DNA from: Flavobacteriales bacterium
Lineage (GTDB): Bacteria > Bacteroidota > Bacteroidia > Flavobacteriales > Flavobacteriaceae
Reading direction: 5' to 3'
Assembly: GCA_020635875.1 (NCBI GenBank)
Contig: JACJYY010000003.1
Span: 248,001 to 312,000 of the forward strand
DNA length: 64,000 nt
Shown: positions 17,068 to 26,290 of the stretch, piece by piece
How positions within the stretch are numbered: position 1 is the first letter of the stretch
Layout of the letters: each line of letters starts with the position of its first letter
The notes under the pieces: model-generated
Told to the model about the DNA's origin: nothing
Seen by the model: the letters and a program-made list of their open reading frames with translations, nothing else
Databases searched by the model: none
Position numbers and translations under genes: made by a program

Positions 17068-17084
17068 TCTAGGCTTAAATGAAT

Positions 17085-17126
17085 AAAAAAGAGGCTTTCG
17101 ATTTGTTTCGAAAGCCTCTTTTTTTT
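17085..17126. terminator. bidirectional terminator, accD / pepE
   Basis: 10-bp perfect stem GAGGCTTTCG/CGAAAGCCTC, loop ATTTGTTT, with an A-run before and a T-run after; separates convergent genes and even covers the last codons side of pepE. Confidence 0.9.
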
Positions 17127-17838
17127 AGAAAGGATTAAATATATGATTCAAATTGGTTTCGGGTTCAACCTCGTACGGGTCTTTATTTTGTTCAAAAATA
17201 CAGGCGGTTAAATTTCCACGAAGAATCGTCTGGTTTTTCTTTGCGTGAATCCAACTACCTTCTCTAAGTCCTACCACAGGAATGGAATTGAACTGATGGA
17301 ACTCTTTGATTCGTGTGGCTCTGGTTTCGCCTTTTTGTAAACCTTTTGGCAAAGAGTCTTGAAAGTGAGGGTTGATGTTAAACGGGACGATACTTAGGGT
17401 TTTATAACTAGGCGGCTGAACGATAGGCATGTCGTTAGTCGTTTGCATAGTTAGGCCACAAATATTACTCCCGGCACTTGTTCCCAAGTAAGGTGTGCCG
17501 TTATTGATGGCTTCTTGTAAAGGAGAAATAAGGTGATGTTGATACAATGTTTTAACCAATAAAAAGGTGTTTCCTCCACCTGTGAATATATTTTTTGCTT
17601 TTTTTATAGCTTCGTGAGCAGAGTCAAATTCATGTATCCCGTAAACCTTGATGTCGAGTTGAGCAAATGCTTTTTCGGCAATAGCCGTATAATCATCATA
17701 AGAAATGCCTGATGGTCTGGCGTAGGGGATAAAAAGTACTTCTTTGCTAATGAACTCCTTTTCTATGGTGGGTAGGAGATATTGGAGGTAGTGTTGACCG
17801 TGTAAAGTAGAAGTACTGGCTATGATACAATTAATCAT
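17125..17838 (-). CDS. pepE: dipeptidase E (alpha-aspartyl dipeptidase)
   Basis: Cytosolic serine peptidase of family S51 that hydrolyses dipeptides with N-terminal aspartate. 237 residues; the nucleophile S121 is in GTSAGSN, with D136 (TTNDMP) and H158 (NPHF), each one position beyond the catalytic triad of the Salmonella enzyme. GGGNTF (87-92) is the conserved strand end. First 14 bases downstream of the dNK gene stop region; both are read leftward with the upstream genes, giving a probable operon of four genes ending at the hairpin at 17085. Confidence 0.93.
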   Translation of the reverse strand: MINCIIASTSTLHGQHYLQYLLPTIEKEFISKEVLFIPYARPSGISYDDYTAIAEKAFAQLDIKVYGIHEFDSAHEAIKKAKNIFTGGGNTFLLVKTLYQHHLISPLQEAINNGTPYLGTSAGSNICGLTMQTTNDMPIVQPPSYKTLSIVPFNINPHFQDSLPKGLQKGETRATRIKEFHQFNSIPVVGLREGSWIHAKKNQTILRGNLTACIFEQNKDPYEVEPETNLNHIFNPF

Positions 17839-17844
17839 GAGCCA

Positions 17845-18453
17845 TTATTTATTAATCATTGACTTTACTTGTTGTACTACTTTTTCAAAATCTTTTTCGT
17901 TATCTACAAAATTCAATTCATCTACATCAATAATCAATAGCTTGCCTTTGTCGTAACTTTGAATCCAAGCTTCATACCTTTCGTTAAGACGTTCTAAATA
18001 GTCGGTGCTTATTGAGAGTTCGTATTCTCGACCTCTTTTTTGGATTTGTTCAATCAGGTTAGGGATTGAACTTCTCAAATAAATCAATAAATCTGGTGGA
18101 GTAACAAATGATTGCATCATTTCAAATAGAGATAAGTAATTGTTAAAATCTCTATTGGTCATTAAACCCATGGCATGTAAGTTGGGAGCAAAGATATAGG
18201 CGTCTTCATAAATCGTGCGATCCTGGATAAAATCCTTGCCAGTAGATCTAATGTCCAACACTTGTTTGAGACGGCTATTAATGAAATAAATCTGGAGATT
18301 AAAAGACCACCGTTCCATAGATTCATAAAAATCGTCGAGATAAGGGTTTACTTCAACGTCTTCAAAATGAGGTTGCCACTGATATTCTTCGGACAGCATC
18401 GTGGTTAAAGTGGTTTTCCCGGCACCAATATTTCCAGCTACGGCAATATGCAT
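17845..18453 (-). CDS. deoxynucleoside kinase
   Basis: Nucleotide salvage kinase of the dNK/dGK family, 202 residues. P-loop GNIGAGKTTL at 7-16, the ERS/DR-type motif QDRTIYEDAYIFA in the middle, and the lid arginines in QKRGREYE. It phosphorylates deoxyribonucleosides (probably dA/dG-type) with ATP; specificity is not readable. The ATG shares one base with the stop of the upstream gene (TAATG), meaning translational coupling. pepE follows after 6 bases. Confidence 0.88.
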   Translation of the reverse strand: MHIAVAGNIGAGKTTLTTMLSEEYQWQPHFEDVEVNPYLDDFYESMERWSFNLQIYFINSRLKQVLDIRSTGKDFIQDRTIYEDAYIFAPNLHAMGLMTNRDFNNYLSLFEMMQSFVTPPDLLIYLRSSIPNLIEQIQKRGREYELSISTDYLERLNERYEAWIQSYDKGKLLIIDVDELNFVDNEKDFEKVVQQVKSMINK

Positions 18454-19220
18454 TAGTCTAATTTTGTATTAATAGTAGTCAGTTCTCCACCCGTAAAAAT
18501 AGTCAAAATTTGATTGGAATAATAAAAACTGCTGTCATCTTTTAGGCCTTCATAGATTAAATCGAACTTCTTACTATACACATGGTATTTGTACAAATTG
18601 TCATTTATATGGAGTAATGTAATTTTGTTGTCCAAAACGAGCATTTTTTTAAATCTAGGAAGATGACCGATTTTGTCAATTTCTCCATAAATGGTGCAAC
18701 TGTACCAATCATAATTTTCATCAACAAAATATATTTGGTCTAAACTAGTTTGAAAATGACATATTTTGGAAGTTAAAATTGGTGTTAGTTTTTCCAATTG
18801 ATCTCTTCGGGTATCATACAAATACACGCGATTTGATGATTTTTCAAATACCCATAGTTTGTTTAGTGGAGCATAACCAGTATCGTTGACGGCAACAAAA
18901 GGTGTTTTATCGCTAAAAAAGTAGGATTGGATTTCGTTTAGTTTATTGTCTAAAACGACAATTTTTTGCGTGTTTTCAAACAATAAAACTATACGCAATG
19001 GATTGGAAATGTCAACTTTAGAGATACTGCTGTCACTTAAATTGCTATACTTATAAATGGTGTTTCCTTCTTGTTTAATAAAGTTAGAGCCTTGTTGATA
19101 ATAAATGGCTTTATAGCTGTCTTGTCCGTAATAATGGTATGCGTCAAGAGATTGTTTTTCTTGGCCTACAAGAAGTAGGGAGAAAAACAGGATAAATAAT
19201 GTTGGTGGGAGTGATTTCAT
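18453..19220 (-). CDS. secreted protein of unknown function, propeller-like
   Basis: A 255-residue protein that I cannot assign to a named family. The signal peptide KSLPPTLFILFFSLLLVGQ starts at ATG 19220. The mature chain consists of repeated short beta-rich blades with aromatic and aspartate turns (KLWVFEKSSNRVYLYDTRRDQ, DQIYFVDENYDWYSC, NLYKYHVYSKKFDLIYEG), suggesting a small beta-propeller. It is sandwiched between the DUF5686 gene (11 bases upstream) and the deoxynucleoside kinase, overlapping the latter by one base. Its place next to DUF5686 suggests an envelope role; this is inference. Confidence 0.7.
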   Translation of the reverse strand: MKSLPPTLFILFFSLLLVGQEKQSLDAYHYYGQDSYKAIYYQQGSNFIKQEGNTIYKYSNLSDSSISKVDISNPLRIVLLFENTQKIVVLDNKLNEIQSYFFSDKTPFVAVNDTGYAPLNKLWVFEKSSNRVYLYDTRRDQLEKLTPILTSKICHFQTSLDQIYFVDENYDWYSCTIYGEIDKIGHLPRFKKMLVLDNKITLLHINDNLYKYHVYSKKFDLIYEGLKDDSSFYYSNQILTIFTGGELTTINTKLD

Positions 19221-19231
19221 TTGATTGTCTC

Positions 19232-21730
19232 TTAAAAATAGAATCCAAAAGAACCTCTGAAGCCGAAATTTTTGGAGTTGGGTAAATGATTTAGGTAGCT
19301 TCCTCTCCAAGCAAAATCTAGTCTGAAGACCTTAAAGATGTTGCCAATACCTGCGTGATATTCCCAATAGACATCAGTCGGGGCTTCGTAGGTTAACTCG
19401 GAAGTAGAAGCATTAATTTTTTTATTGTTGCCAGTTACTGTTCCATATACTCCCTTTACTCCAATAATCTCGCGCCAGTTCAGTTCTCTCAGGAAAGGAA
19501 TACGACCTAATATTTTGCCGTTGAAATTATGTTCTATGTGTGCAGAAATATAGGTGTCAGCAATAAATTCATAATAGTTTAATAAATTGAAATTGTTTTC
19601 GATTTTAAAGTACGATTGATTACCTGGTATAACACTGATTAGAGCTAATGGTATATTGCCAAATGTTTTTCCGATTTCGATGGTGTTTTGTAAACGTCCA
19701 ATTGGACCAATAATAACAGGTTTTCTTAGGTATAGTTGTAATTTTCTATAATTGAAATCACTGTCAAATACACCTTTAATTCCTTCGTTGTAGTTTAACC
19801 AAAGTCGGGTATAGTCATTGTCCACTTCTGATCGATCAACCCCGTAACCAATGGTTTTTTTGCCTGGTGTATAGTCTAACTGAATAGTCAGTTCGGATTG
19901 TTTGACTCTATAATGAGTAATGTTTGTTTCGTCTATACTTGGGTGGTAAGCGATACTAAAAGTAGGCGATGCAGATTTTATAGTTCTATACGTAAATCCT
20001 GCGGTAAAAACTAAGTTTTTGACAGGTTCAATTTCAAAATTTAAATTGGATAGATTAACAGATGAAAGTTTGTCATTTAGTGTGCCAAAGGCAAATAAAG
20101 AAGACGAAGCAAAATTGCGACCCAATAAATCATTACTGGTAGTTAGACTAGCTCCCGCTTGTTCGATGTCTCGTCTGTTTCCTCCAGATAGAATCAAACG
20201 AGTTGATTTTTCTAACATTATTTTTCCACTAAGGGCATATTTGAACTGGTTGTCTTTAAACCCATAAGCACCATAACCTTGCAATCTCCACGTGTCGTTT
20301 TGTCCAAAAAAGGTTCTCCCGCCAGCAAATACCCTGAATCCTTCTACCGCATTATAGCCCACACTAGACAAGATAGGGCCATAATCAAAATTGTTGATTT
20401 GAATATAGCCGCTTCCTAATATGGATATGGCATCATACATGCGCTGAAATTTCTTAACCGTCTGTAGAGTATCCAACATGGCATATACGCCTACTTCATC
20501 GTTGCTCAGTTTTTCAAAACGGTGTTGGTTCCAAAATTCATCAGATTGATTGTACACCTGATTACTATAAAAGTTGACTTCCTTTTTGTAGAATTTTGGG
20601 TCTTTAGGAATGTCAAATTGATGATTGTGGTAGATTGTAGTACGTTTTCCGTAAACACCTCGAGAAGCCTCTTTTTTGGATAAACTAAAATCAGACATCA
20701 TGTAATCCCTTTTCAGTAGTAGTGTCGAGTCATTAACAACATCAAATTCCTGCTCTACGTATATGTCCTTAATCCAGTTGATGTTGGCACTTTTTGATGC
20801 CTGAAGATTTATTTTTTTAATGGCAAAAGTGGTGTCATTGACCCAAAAATCACCTTTGAAAGTCAATTCGTTTTTTCGACGAGGATAATAAACAATATTG
20901 TAGCACCATTTGTTATCAATGTACGCGCTATCACTTAATACATAATTGTATACACTAATTCCAGTTCTAGACAAAGGACTGGTAAAGCTTTTGTCAAAAA
21001 AGTTAAGGTAATTGTCGTAGATGTCATATTTTACATAAAGGTCTTTTACAAACTCTATTAAAGATTGGTTGTTGTTAAACCCCGAGTTTTTATTTCCCTT
21101 TAGGATTTCCTTTTCTTTGTTGCGAGTATTGTCACCATATACTTCAGAAAATGACTCGTTAATGAAAATGGGTAAATACGTTTTTCCTGTGACATGTGAA
21201 GTATCTATGTAGTCAAACACAAGCTCCATTCCTTCAAAGAGTTTACTCTTCATAAAGGTGCTATCTATGGAGTTCATGTCGAATTCTATCTTCTCGTATT
21301 TATCGTATTGGTATTGTTGGTATTGTTTTAATCCGTTACTCTTTTTCCGTTCCCATATTTTACGCAATATGTCAATGGCAGGATTGTTTTTTTTGGATGT
21401 TTTTCCTGCAAAAAGAGTGACTTCATTAAGTGCAACTCCCGTTTGAAGAATTATTTTAAGGTTGTAATTGACGGACTTTGTTAGGGGGACTTCTTGTGTG
21501 GTATAACCTACAAAGGAAACCAGTAAAACACTTTCTTTTTTGGGAGATTCCATATAAAATCTACCATTTTCATCTGTGATGACCCCGATTGTGGAATTCT
21601 TAAAATAGACGTTAGCAAAAGCGACGGGCTCGTCAAAATCGTCAAACACAACCCCGCTTACTTTAGTCTGAGCAGATATTTTCAGAAAAGCAAATAGGAA
21701 TAAGAGGAGTAGTATCGGTTGTTTTGTCAT
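19232..21730 (-). CDS. DUF5686 outer-membrane protein with carboxypeptidase-regulatory-like domain
   Basis: About 832 residues. Signal peptide TKQPILLLLFLFAFLKISAQ, then a carboxypeptidase-D regulatory-like (SusC-plug-type) domain, TKVSGVVFDDFDEPVAFANV to roughly residue 95, then the long DUF5686 region ending in a barrel-like C-terminus (NFGFRGSFGFYF) with terminal Phe. The family is restricted mostly to Bacteroidota, with no known function; an outer-membrane beta-barrel is inferred. ATG 21730 is preferred: the upstream in-frame ATGs (21751, 21748) fall inside the stem of the pdhB terminator hairpin. Confidence 0.88.
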   Translation of the reverse strand: MTKQPILLLLFLFAFLKISAQTKVSGVVFDDFDEPVAFANVYFKNSTIGVITDENGRFYMESPKKESVLLVSFVGYTTQEVPLTKSVNYNLKIILQTGVALNEVTLFAGKTSKKNNPAIDILRKIWERKKSNGLKQYQQYQYDKYEKIEFDMNSIDSTFMKSKLFEGMELVFDYIDTSHVTGKTYLPIFINESFSEVYGDNTRNKEKEILKGNKNSGFNNNQSLIEFVKDLYVKYDIYDNYLNFFDKSFTSPLSRTGISVYNYVLSDSAYIDNKWCYNIVYYPRRKNELTFKGDFWVNDTTFAIKKINLQASKSANINWIKDIYVEQEFDVVNDSTLLLKRDYMMSDFSLSKKEASRGVYGKRTTIYHNHQFDIPKDPKFYKKEVNFYSNQVYNQSDEFWNQHRFEKLSNDEVGVYAMLDTLQTVKKFQRMYDAISILGSGYIQINNFDYGPILSSVGYNAVEGFRVFAGGRTFFGQNDTWRLQGYGAYGFKDNQFKYALSGKIMLEKSTRLILSGGNRRDIEQAGASLTTSNDLLGRNFASSSLFAFGTLNDKLSSVNLSNLNFEIEPVKNLVFTAGFTYRTIKSASPTFSIAYHPSIDETNITHYRVKQSELTIQLDYTPGKKTIGYGVDRSEVDNDYTRLWLNYNEGIKGVFDSDFNYRKLQLYLRKPVIIGPIGRLQNTIEIGKTFGNIPLALISVIPGNQSYFKIENNFNLLNYYEFIADTYISAHIEHNFNGKILGRIPFLRELNWREIIGVKGVYGTVTGNNKKINASTSELTYEAPTDVYWEYHAGIGNIFKVFRLDFAWRGSYLNHLPNSKNFGFRGSFGFYF

Positions 21731-21739
21731 AAAATAAAA

Positions 21740-21771
21740 ATACTTCATCATACGTAAATATGATGAAGTAT
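21740..21771 (-). terminator. hairpin after pdhB, upstream of DUF5686 gene
   Basis: Perfect 13-bp inverted repeat ATACTTCATCATA/TATGATGAAGTAT with a 6-base loop, followed on the minus strand by a T-rich run, so it can end the pdhB transcript 25 bases after its stop. Confidence 0.7.
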
Positions 21772-21795
21772 GGGAGCTTTTTTTAAAGTTTAAAA

Positions 21796-22773
21796 CTATT
21801 TATTTAAAACCTTTTTAACTGCTTTGATGACATCATCTGATCCAGGTAACCATTCTTGTAATAAGTTAGGCGCGTATGGAGCAGGTGTGTCCGCAGTAGT
21901 TAATCGTATAATAGGCGCATCTAAATAGTCAAATGCATTTTCTTGAACCATATAAGTGATTTCTGAAGAAACGCTACCAAAGGGCCATGCTTCCTCAAGA
22001 ATAACTAAACGATTAGTTTTCTTAACAGAGTTAAGGATCATTTGGTTATCCATTGGTCTAACCGTTCTTAGGTCAATGATTTCACAACTGATCCCTTCTT
22101 TTTCTAAGGTATCAGCTGCTGTGTAGGCTTCTTTAATTATTTTACCAAAAGAAACAATAGTAACATCCTTACCTTCTCGTTTGATGTCAGCCACTCCTAA
22201 TGGAATGGTGTATTCTCCTTCTGGAACCTCTCCTTTGTCTCCATACATTTGTTCGGACTCCATGAAAATTACAGGGTCGTTATCACGAATGGCTGATTTT
22301 AACAATCCTTTAGCGTCATAAGGGTTAGAAGGAACGACTACTTTAAGTCCTGGACAGTTGGCGTACCAATTCTCAAAAGCTTGAGAGTGAGTAGCTCCTA
22401 GTTGTCCTCCAGATGCAGTAGGGCCTCTAAATACAATAGGGATATTAAATTGACCGCCACTCATTTGACGCAATTTAGCTGCGTTGTTGATGATTTGATC
22501 GATTCCAACCAATGAAAAGTTAAATGTCATGAACTCAACAATTGGTCGATTTCCGTTCATGGCTGATCCGACAGCAATTCCAGAAAATCCTAATTCGGCA
22601 ATAGGCGTGTCAATTACTCGTTTAGGGCCAAATTCATCAAGCATGCCTTTTGAGGCCTTGTAGGCACCGTTGTATTCTGCAACTTCCTCACCCATCAAAT
22701 AAATGGATTCGTCACGGCGCATTTCTTCGCTCATTGCCTCGCAAACTGCCTGTCTAAATTGTAATGTTTTCAT
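21796..22773 (-). CDS. pdhB: pyruvate dehydrogenase E1 component, beta subunit
   Basis: Beta subunit of the E1 heterotetramer of pyruvate dehydrogenase (or the closely related branched-chain complex). 325 residues. Typical segments: LMGEEVAEYNGAYKASKGM, the ThDP-contacting glutamate in IAELGFSGIAVGSAMNG, HSQAFENWYANCPGLKVVVPS and the C-terminal transketolase domain SCEIIDLRTVRPMD with VLEEAWPFGSVSSE. E1 alpha is not adjacent; it must be elsewhere. Strong minus-strand promoter box at 22817-22824. Confidence 0.93.
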   Translation of the reverse strand: MKTLQFRQAVCEAMSEEMRRDESIYLMGEEVAEYNGAYKASKGMLDEFGPKRVIDTPIAELGFSGIAVGSAMNGNRPIVEFMTFNFSLVGIDQIINNAAKLRQMSGGQFNIPIVFRGPTASGGQLGATHSQAFENWYANCPGLKVVVPSNPYDAKGLLKSAIRDNDPVIFMESEQMYGDKGEVPEGEYTIPLGVADIKREGKDVTIVSFGKIIKEAYTAADTLEKEGISCEIIDLRTVRPMDNQMILNSVKKTNRLVILEEAWPFGSVSSEITYMVQENAFDYLDAPIIRLTTADTPAPYAPNLLQEWLPGSDDVIKAVKKVLNK

Positions 22774-22816
22774 AAATGATATATAATGAAATGTATGTTC
22801 TATTATGTGTAAGTTG

Positions 22817-22824
22817 CAAAAGTA
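22817..22824 (-). promoter_or_regulatory. -7 box for pdhB
   Basis: TACTTTTG on the minus strand, exact match, 43 bases before the pdhB ATG. Confidence 0.45.
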
Positions 22825-23010
22825 GTAAAAAATAAAAAATAATTTGGAGGTAATCCAAAAAGAATAGGTGGTTTTGAGCTTGGTTTTTTTGGAAAAGATA
22901 GGCTTTAATATTCGAATTAAAAGTAGTAACTTCGAAAGGTCGAATGCTTTTTTTTAACTCGTTGATAATTAGTGTTTCGCAGATATAAACCATATAAAAA
23001 AGGAGAGCGT

Positions 23011-23757
23011 ATGAAAATTTTAGTTTGTATCAGTAATGTGCCTGATACTACTTCAAAGATTAATTTTGCCGAAAATGATACTGTATTTGATACTAATGGA
23101 GTGCAGTTTGTAATCAATCCCAATGACGAATTTGGGCTTACCCGTGCCATGTGGTTCAAAGAAAAACAAGGGGCTCATGTGACGGTAGTTACTGTTGGAG
23201 GAGCAGAGTCTGAAACCACTCTGCGTAAAGCTTTAGCTATTGGGGCAGATGAGGCAATTAGAGTAGATGCAGCGCCCAAGGATAGCTTGTTTGTGGCTAC
23301 TCAGTTGGCAAATGTGGTCAAGAATGGGGGGTATGATTTGATAGTAGCAGGTAAGGAATCTTTGGATTATAATGGAGGGGTTGTGCCAGGCATGGTTGCT
23401 GCTTTGACTGATACAGAATTTGTAAATGCTTGTGTGTTGCTAGATGTGGAAGGAGGACAGGCTACTATAACCCGTGAGATTGATGGAGGGAAAGAGGTGC
23501 TTTCAGCGCCATTACCGCTTGTCATAGGCGTACAAAAAGGGGTGGTAGAGGAAAAAGATTTAAGAATACCCAATATGAGAGGGATTATGATGGCCAGACA
23601 AAAAACGTTGAATGTGTTGCCGGCAGTTGATGCGGCTGTACAATCTCAAGTTGTAAAGTTTGAAAAACCAGCGGCAAAATCTGCTGTAAAGTTAGTGGAC
23701 GCATCCAATTTGGATGAATTGGTGAACTTGTTGCACAACGAGGCTAAGGTATTGTAG
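23011..23757 (+). CDS. etfB: electron transfer flavoprotein beta subunit
   Basis: Beta (small) subunit of the ETF heterodimer that passes electrons from acyl-CoA dehydrogenases towards the quinone pool. 248 residues. Recognisable: KILVCISNVPDTTSKINF, DEFGLTRAMWFKE, ALAIGADEAIRVD, LIVAGKESLDYNGG (AMP-binding region) and LPLVIGVQKG. ATG 23011 is chosen over the TTG at 22972 because the protein then starts MKILVCIS and AGGAG lies 5 bases before it, an unusually good ribosome site for this organism. etfA follows 25 bases later. Confidence 0.95.
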   Translation: MKILVCISNVPDTTSKINFAENDTVFDTNGVQFVINPNDEFGLTRAMWFKEKQGAHVTVVTVGGAESETTLRKALAIGADEAIRVDAAPKDSLFVATQLANVVKNGGYDLIVAGKESLDYNGGVVPGMVAALTDTEFVNACVLLDVEGGQATITREIDGGKEVLSAPLPLVIGVQKGVVEEKDLRIPNMRGIMMARQKTLNVLPAVDAAVQSQVVKFEKPAAKSAVKLVDASNLDELVNLLHNEAKVL

Positions 23758-23782
23758 AACCCATTCAAAAAAGGAAAAAATT

Positions 23783-24736
23783 ATGTCAATAGTTATATAT
23801 GCAGAGTCGCACAAAGGCGCATTTAAAAAAGTAGCATTCGAATTGGCTTCCTATGCTAAACAATTAGGAAGTACAACAGGAGACTCAGTAGTAGCGGTTT
23901 CATTTGGTGAAGCCAATGCTGAAGAACTAGGAAAATACGGCGTAGAAAAGGTGTATCAAATTGCAGGCAAGGAATTTAATGCGAAGAAATATGCAAATGC
24001 CATTGCAGAAGTTGTCAAAAAGGAAGGAGCTTCCATAGTTTTGTTGCCGTCGACTACGGATGCCAAGTATTTATCAGGATTGTTGACCGTTGGTGTTGGT
24101 GGTGCGTTCGTATCAAATGTGGTGGAATTACCCGTTTCTACAAGTCCGTTTCAAGTAAAAAGAACTTCGTTTTCTAGTAAAGCTTTTTCAATAGTTCAGT
24201 TAGACGCAGCTATTAAAGTGTTGATGCTTGCAAAGAATTCGTTTGGTATAAAAGAATCAAATGTTGCTGTAAGTGTTGAGGCATTTAGCCCGAGTGCTGT
24301 AACGAGTTCATTAGAAGTGGTTTCTGCGGAAGAAGTCACTGGTAAAGTGACCATCGCAGATGCCGAAATAGTAGTGTCTGGGGGTAGAGGTCTCAAAGGG
24401 CCAGAAAACTGGGGGATGATAGAGGAATTAGCAAAAGTGCTAAACGCAGCAACTGCTTGTTCTAAACCAGTTTCAGATTTAGGGTGGAGACCGCATGGGG
24501 AGCACGTAGGTCAAACAGGTAAGCCTGTAGCTTCAAATTTATATATTGCAATAGGCATATCAGGTGCTATTCAGCATATTGCGGGAATCAATTCATCAAA
24601 AGTAAAAGTGGTTATCAATACAGATCCAGAAGCTCCTTTCTTTAAAGTTGCTGACTATGGAGTTGTAGGTGACGCTTTTGAGGTAGTCCCACAATTAATA
24701 GAAAAATTAAAGGCGTTCAAAGCCAATAATAACTAA
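23783..24736 (+). CDS. etfA: electron transfer flavoprotein alpha subunit
   Basis: Alpha (large) subunit of ETF carrying FAD, 317 residues. The FAD domain is clear: VVSGGRGLKGPENW, DLGWRPHGEHVGQTGKPV, YIAIGISGAIQHIAGI and INTDPEAPFFKVADYGVVGD. N-terminal domain I pairs with EtfB. Directly behind etfB (25-base gap), the usual beta-alpha order, so the two are cotranscribed; the bifunctional nuclease gene follows after 35 bases and may join the same transcript. Confidence 0.96.
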   Translation: MSIVIYAESHKGAFKKVAFELASYAKQLGSTTGDSVVAVSFGEANAEELGKYGVEKVYQIAGKEFNAKKYANAIAEVVKKEGASIVLLPSTTDAKYLSGLLTVGVGGAFVSNVVELPVSTSPFQVKRTSFSSKAFSIVQLDAAIKVLMLAKNSFGIKESNVAVSVEAFSPSAVTSSLEVVSAEEVTGKVTIADAEIVVSGGRGLKGPENWGMIEELAKVLNAATACSKPVSDLGWRPHGEHVGQTGKPVASNLYIAIGISGAIQHIAGINSSKVKVVINTDPEAPFFKVADYGVVGDAFEVVPQLIEKLKAFKANNN

Positions 24737-24771
24737 CAACAAAACAAGAACTATTCAGTTGGGTAATTAAT

Positions 24772-25416
24772 ATGAGTTTAGTACGATTAACGATAAAGGG
24801 GATTTCATACAGTCAAACTCAAAATGGTGCTTATGCATTGATTTTGGATGAAGTAGGAGGAGAGCGCAAGTTGCCAATTGTAATTGGTGCGTACGAGGCT
24901 CAGTCTATTGCCATTGCGTTAGAAAAGGAAATCAATCCTCCACGACCATTGACCCATGATTTATTTAAGAATTTTGCCGACCGATTTGATATAGTGGTAA
25001 AACAAGTAATCATTCACAAGCTGGTAGATGGTGTATTTTATTCGAGTATTATTTGTGAGCGCGATGGGATTGAAGAGATATTAGATGCCAGAACTTCAGA
25101 TGCAATAGCTCTAGCGTTGCGTTTTGACTCGCCTATATTTATTTATAAGAATATATTGGATAAATCAGGTATTTATCTCAATTTGGAAAACACACAACAA
25201 GATAACCTAACGTCTGAAGAAGGAGAAGAGGAATCGGATGAGACATTATTTAAGTCAGAAGTGTTGTCTGACCAAGAGAAAAACGATGCTGTTTTGTCTG
25301 AGAATATCTATCAGGGGTATTCTATGCAAGAGTTAGAAAACATGTTGACAGCTGCAGTAAATGATGAGGATTACGAGAAGGCGGCCAAAATCAGGGATGA
25401 AATCTCCAAAAGATAA
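24772..25416 (+). CDS. bifunctional nuclease family protein (BFN + UVR motif)
   Basis: 214 residues. The N-terminal BFN (DUF151) domain covers about 1-140: LTIKGISYSQTQNGAYALIL, RKLPIVIGAYEAQSIAIAL, LDARTSDAIALALRFDSPIF. A charged linker leads to a C-terminal UvrB/UvrC-type motif (NDEDYEKAAKIRDEISKR). Plant relatives show RNase and DNase activity; the bacterial role is not established. The arrangement BFN-UVR is common in Bacteroidota. thyA begins 22 bases after the stop. Confidence 0.88.
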   Translation: MSLVRLTIKGISYSQTQNGAYALILDEVGGERKLPIVIGAYEAQSIAIALEKEINPPRPLTHDLFKNFADRFDIVVKQVIIHKLVDGVFYSSIICERDGIEEILDARTSDAIALALRFDSPIFIYKNILDKSGIYLNLENTQQDNLTSEEGEEESDETLFKSEVLSDQEKNDAVLSENIYQGYSMQELENMLTAAVNDEDYEKAAKIRDEISKR

Positions 25417-25438
25417 TTAGAAAACAGACTTACATTTC

Positions 25439-26263
25439 ATGAAACAATATTTAGATTTAATTCAGCATATCGTTGATAATGGTGAAGTAAAAAGTGATCG
25501 AACAGGTACAGGAACGAAAAGTGTGTTTGGGTATCAGATGCGTTTTGATTTAAGTGAAGGTTTTCCTTTGGTTACAACCAAAAAAATACATTTAAAATCA
25601 GTGGTGCATGAGTTGTTGTGGTTTTTAAAAGGAGATACCAATATTGCCTATTTAAAAGAAAATGGTGTGCGTATTTGGGATGAATGGGCTGACGAAAATG
25701 GAGATTTGGGGCCAGTGTATGGGCATCAGTGGCGTAATTGGAATAGTGAAGAAATCGATCAGATCAAAGAAGTGATTGAAACACTTAAGTATAATCCGGA
25801 TAGTCGACGCATGATTGTGTCAGCTTGGAATCCGAGTGTCTTGCCAGATACCTCTAAGTCATTTGCTGAAAATGTAGCGAATAATAAGGCCGCTTTACCA
25901 CCGTGTCACGCCTTTTTTCAGTTTTATGTAGCGAATGGAAAATTATCGTGTCAATTGTATCAGAGGAGTGCAGATGTGTTTTTAGGGGTGCCTTTTAATA
26001 TAGCCTCTTATGCATTGTTGACTCATATGGTAGCACAAGTAACAGGTTATGAGGCTGGCGATTTTATACACACTTTCGGTGATGCGCATATTTATAATAA
26101 CCACGCAGAGCAAATTGCGCTACAATTGAGTAGAGAGCCTAAAAAATTACCACACCTAGTATTAAATCCAGAAATAAAAGATATACTGGATTTTACGTAT
26201 GACGATATTAGTTTTGAGGGATATGACCCTCATCCATTAATTAAAGGAGCAGTTTCAGTGTAA
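25439..26263 (+). CDS. thyA: thymidylate synthase
   Basis: Folate-dependent methylation of dUMP to dTMP. 274 residues. Catalytic C156 in PPCHAFFQFY; dUMP-binding RTGTGTKSVFG, RRMIVSAWNP, QLYQRSADVFLGVPFNIASYA and HTFGDAHIYNNH are all there. Between SAWNP and PPCHAF there is a segment of about a dozen extra residues relative to E. coli, seen also in other Bacteroidota as far as I know. The stop codon lies inside the hairpin shared with the next, convergent gene. Confidence 0.97.
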   Translation: MKQYLDLIQHIVDNGEVKSDRTGTGTKSVFGYQMRFDLSEGFPLVTTKKIHLKSVVHELLWFLKGDTNIAYLKENGVRIWDEWADENGDLGPVYGHQWRNWNSEEIDQIKEVIETLKYNPDSRRMIVSAWNPSVLPDTSKSFAENVANNKAALPPCHAFFQFYVANGKLSCQLYQRSADVFLGVPFNIASYALLTHMVAQVTGYEAGDFIHTFGDAHIYNNHAEQIALQLSREPKKLPHLVLNPEIKDILDFTYDDISFEGYDPHPLIKGAVSV

Positions 26264-26290
26264 TTGACTATAAGTCAATTACACTGTTTT
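26256..26290. terminator. hairpin spanning two stop codons, thyA / CBM48
   Basis: Perfect 14-bp stem CAGTGTAATTGACT/AGTCAATTACACTG with a 3-base loop, followed by TTTT on the plus strand. The thyA stop (26261-26263) and the convergent gene's stop (26268-26270) both lie in its left arm. Confidence 0.75.

Noticed and set aside
22754..23159. Minus-strand frames between pdhB and etfB
   Set aside because: They cover the promoter region of pdhB and the etfB start, and have no family resemblance or conserved pattern.
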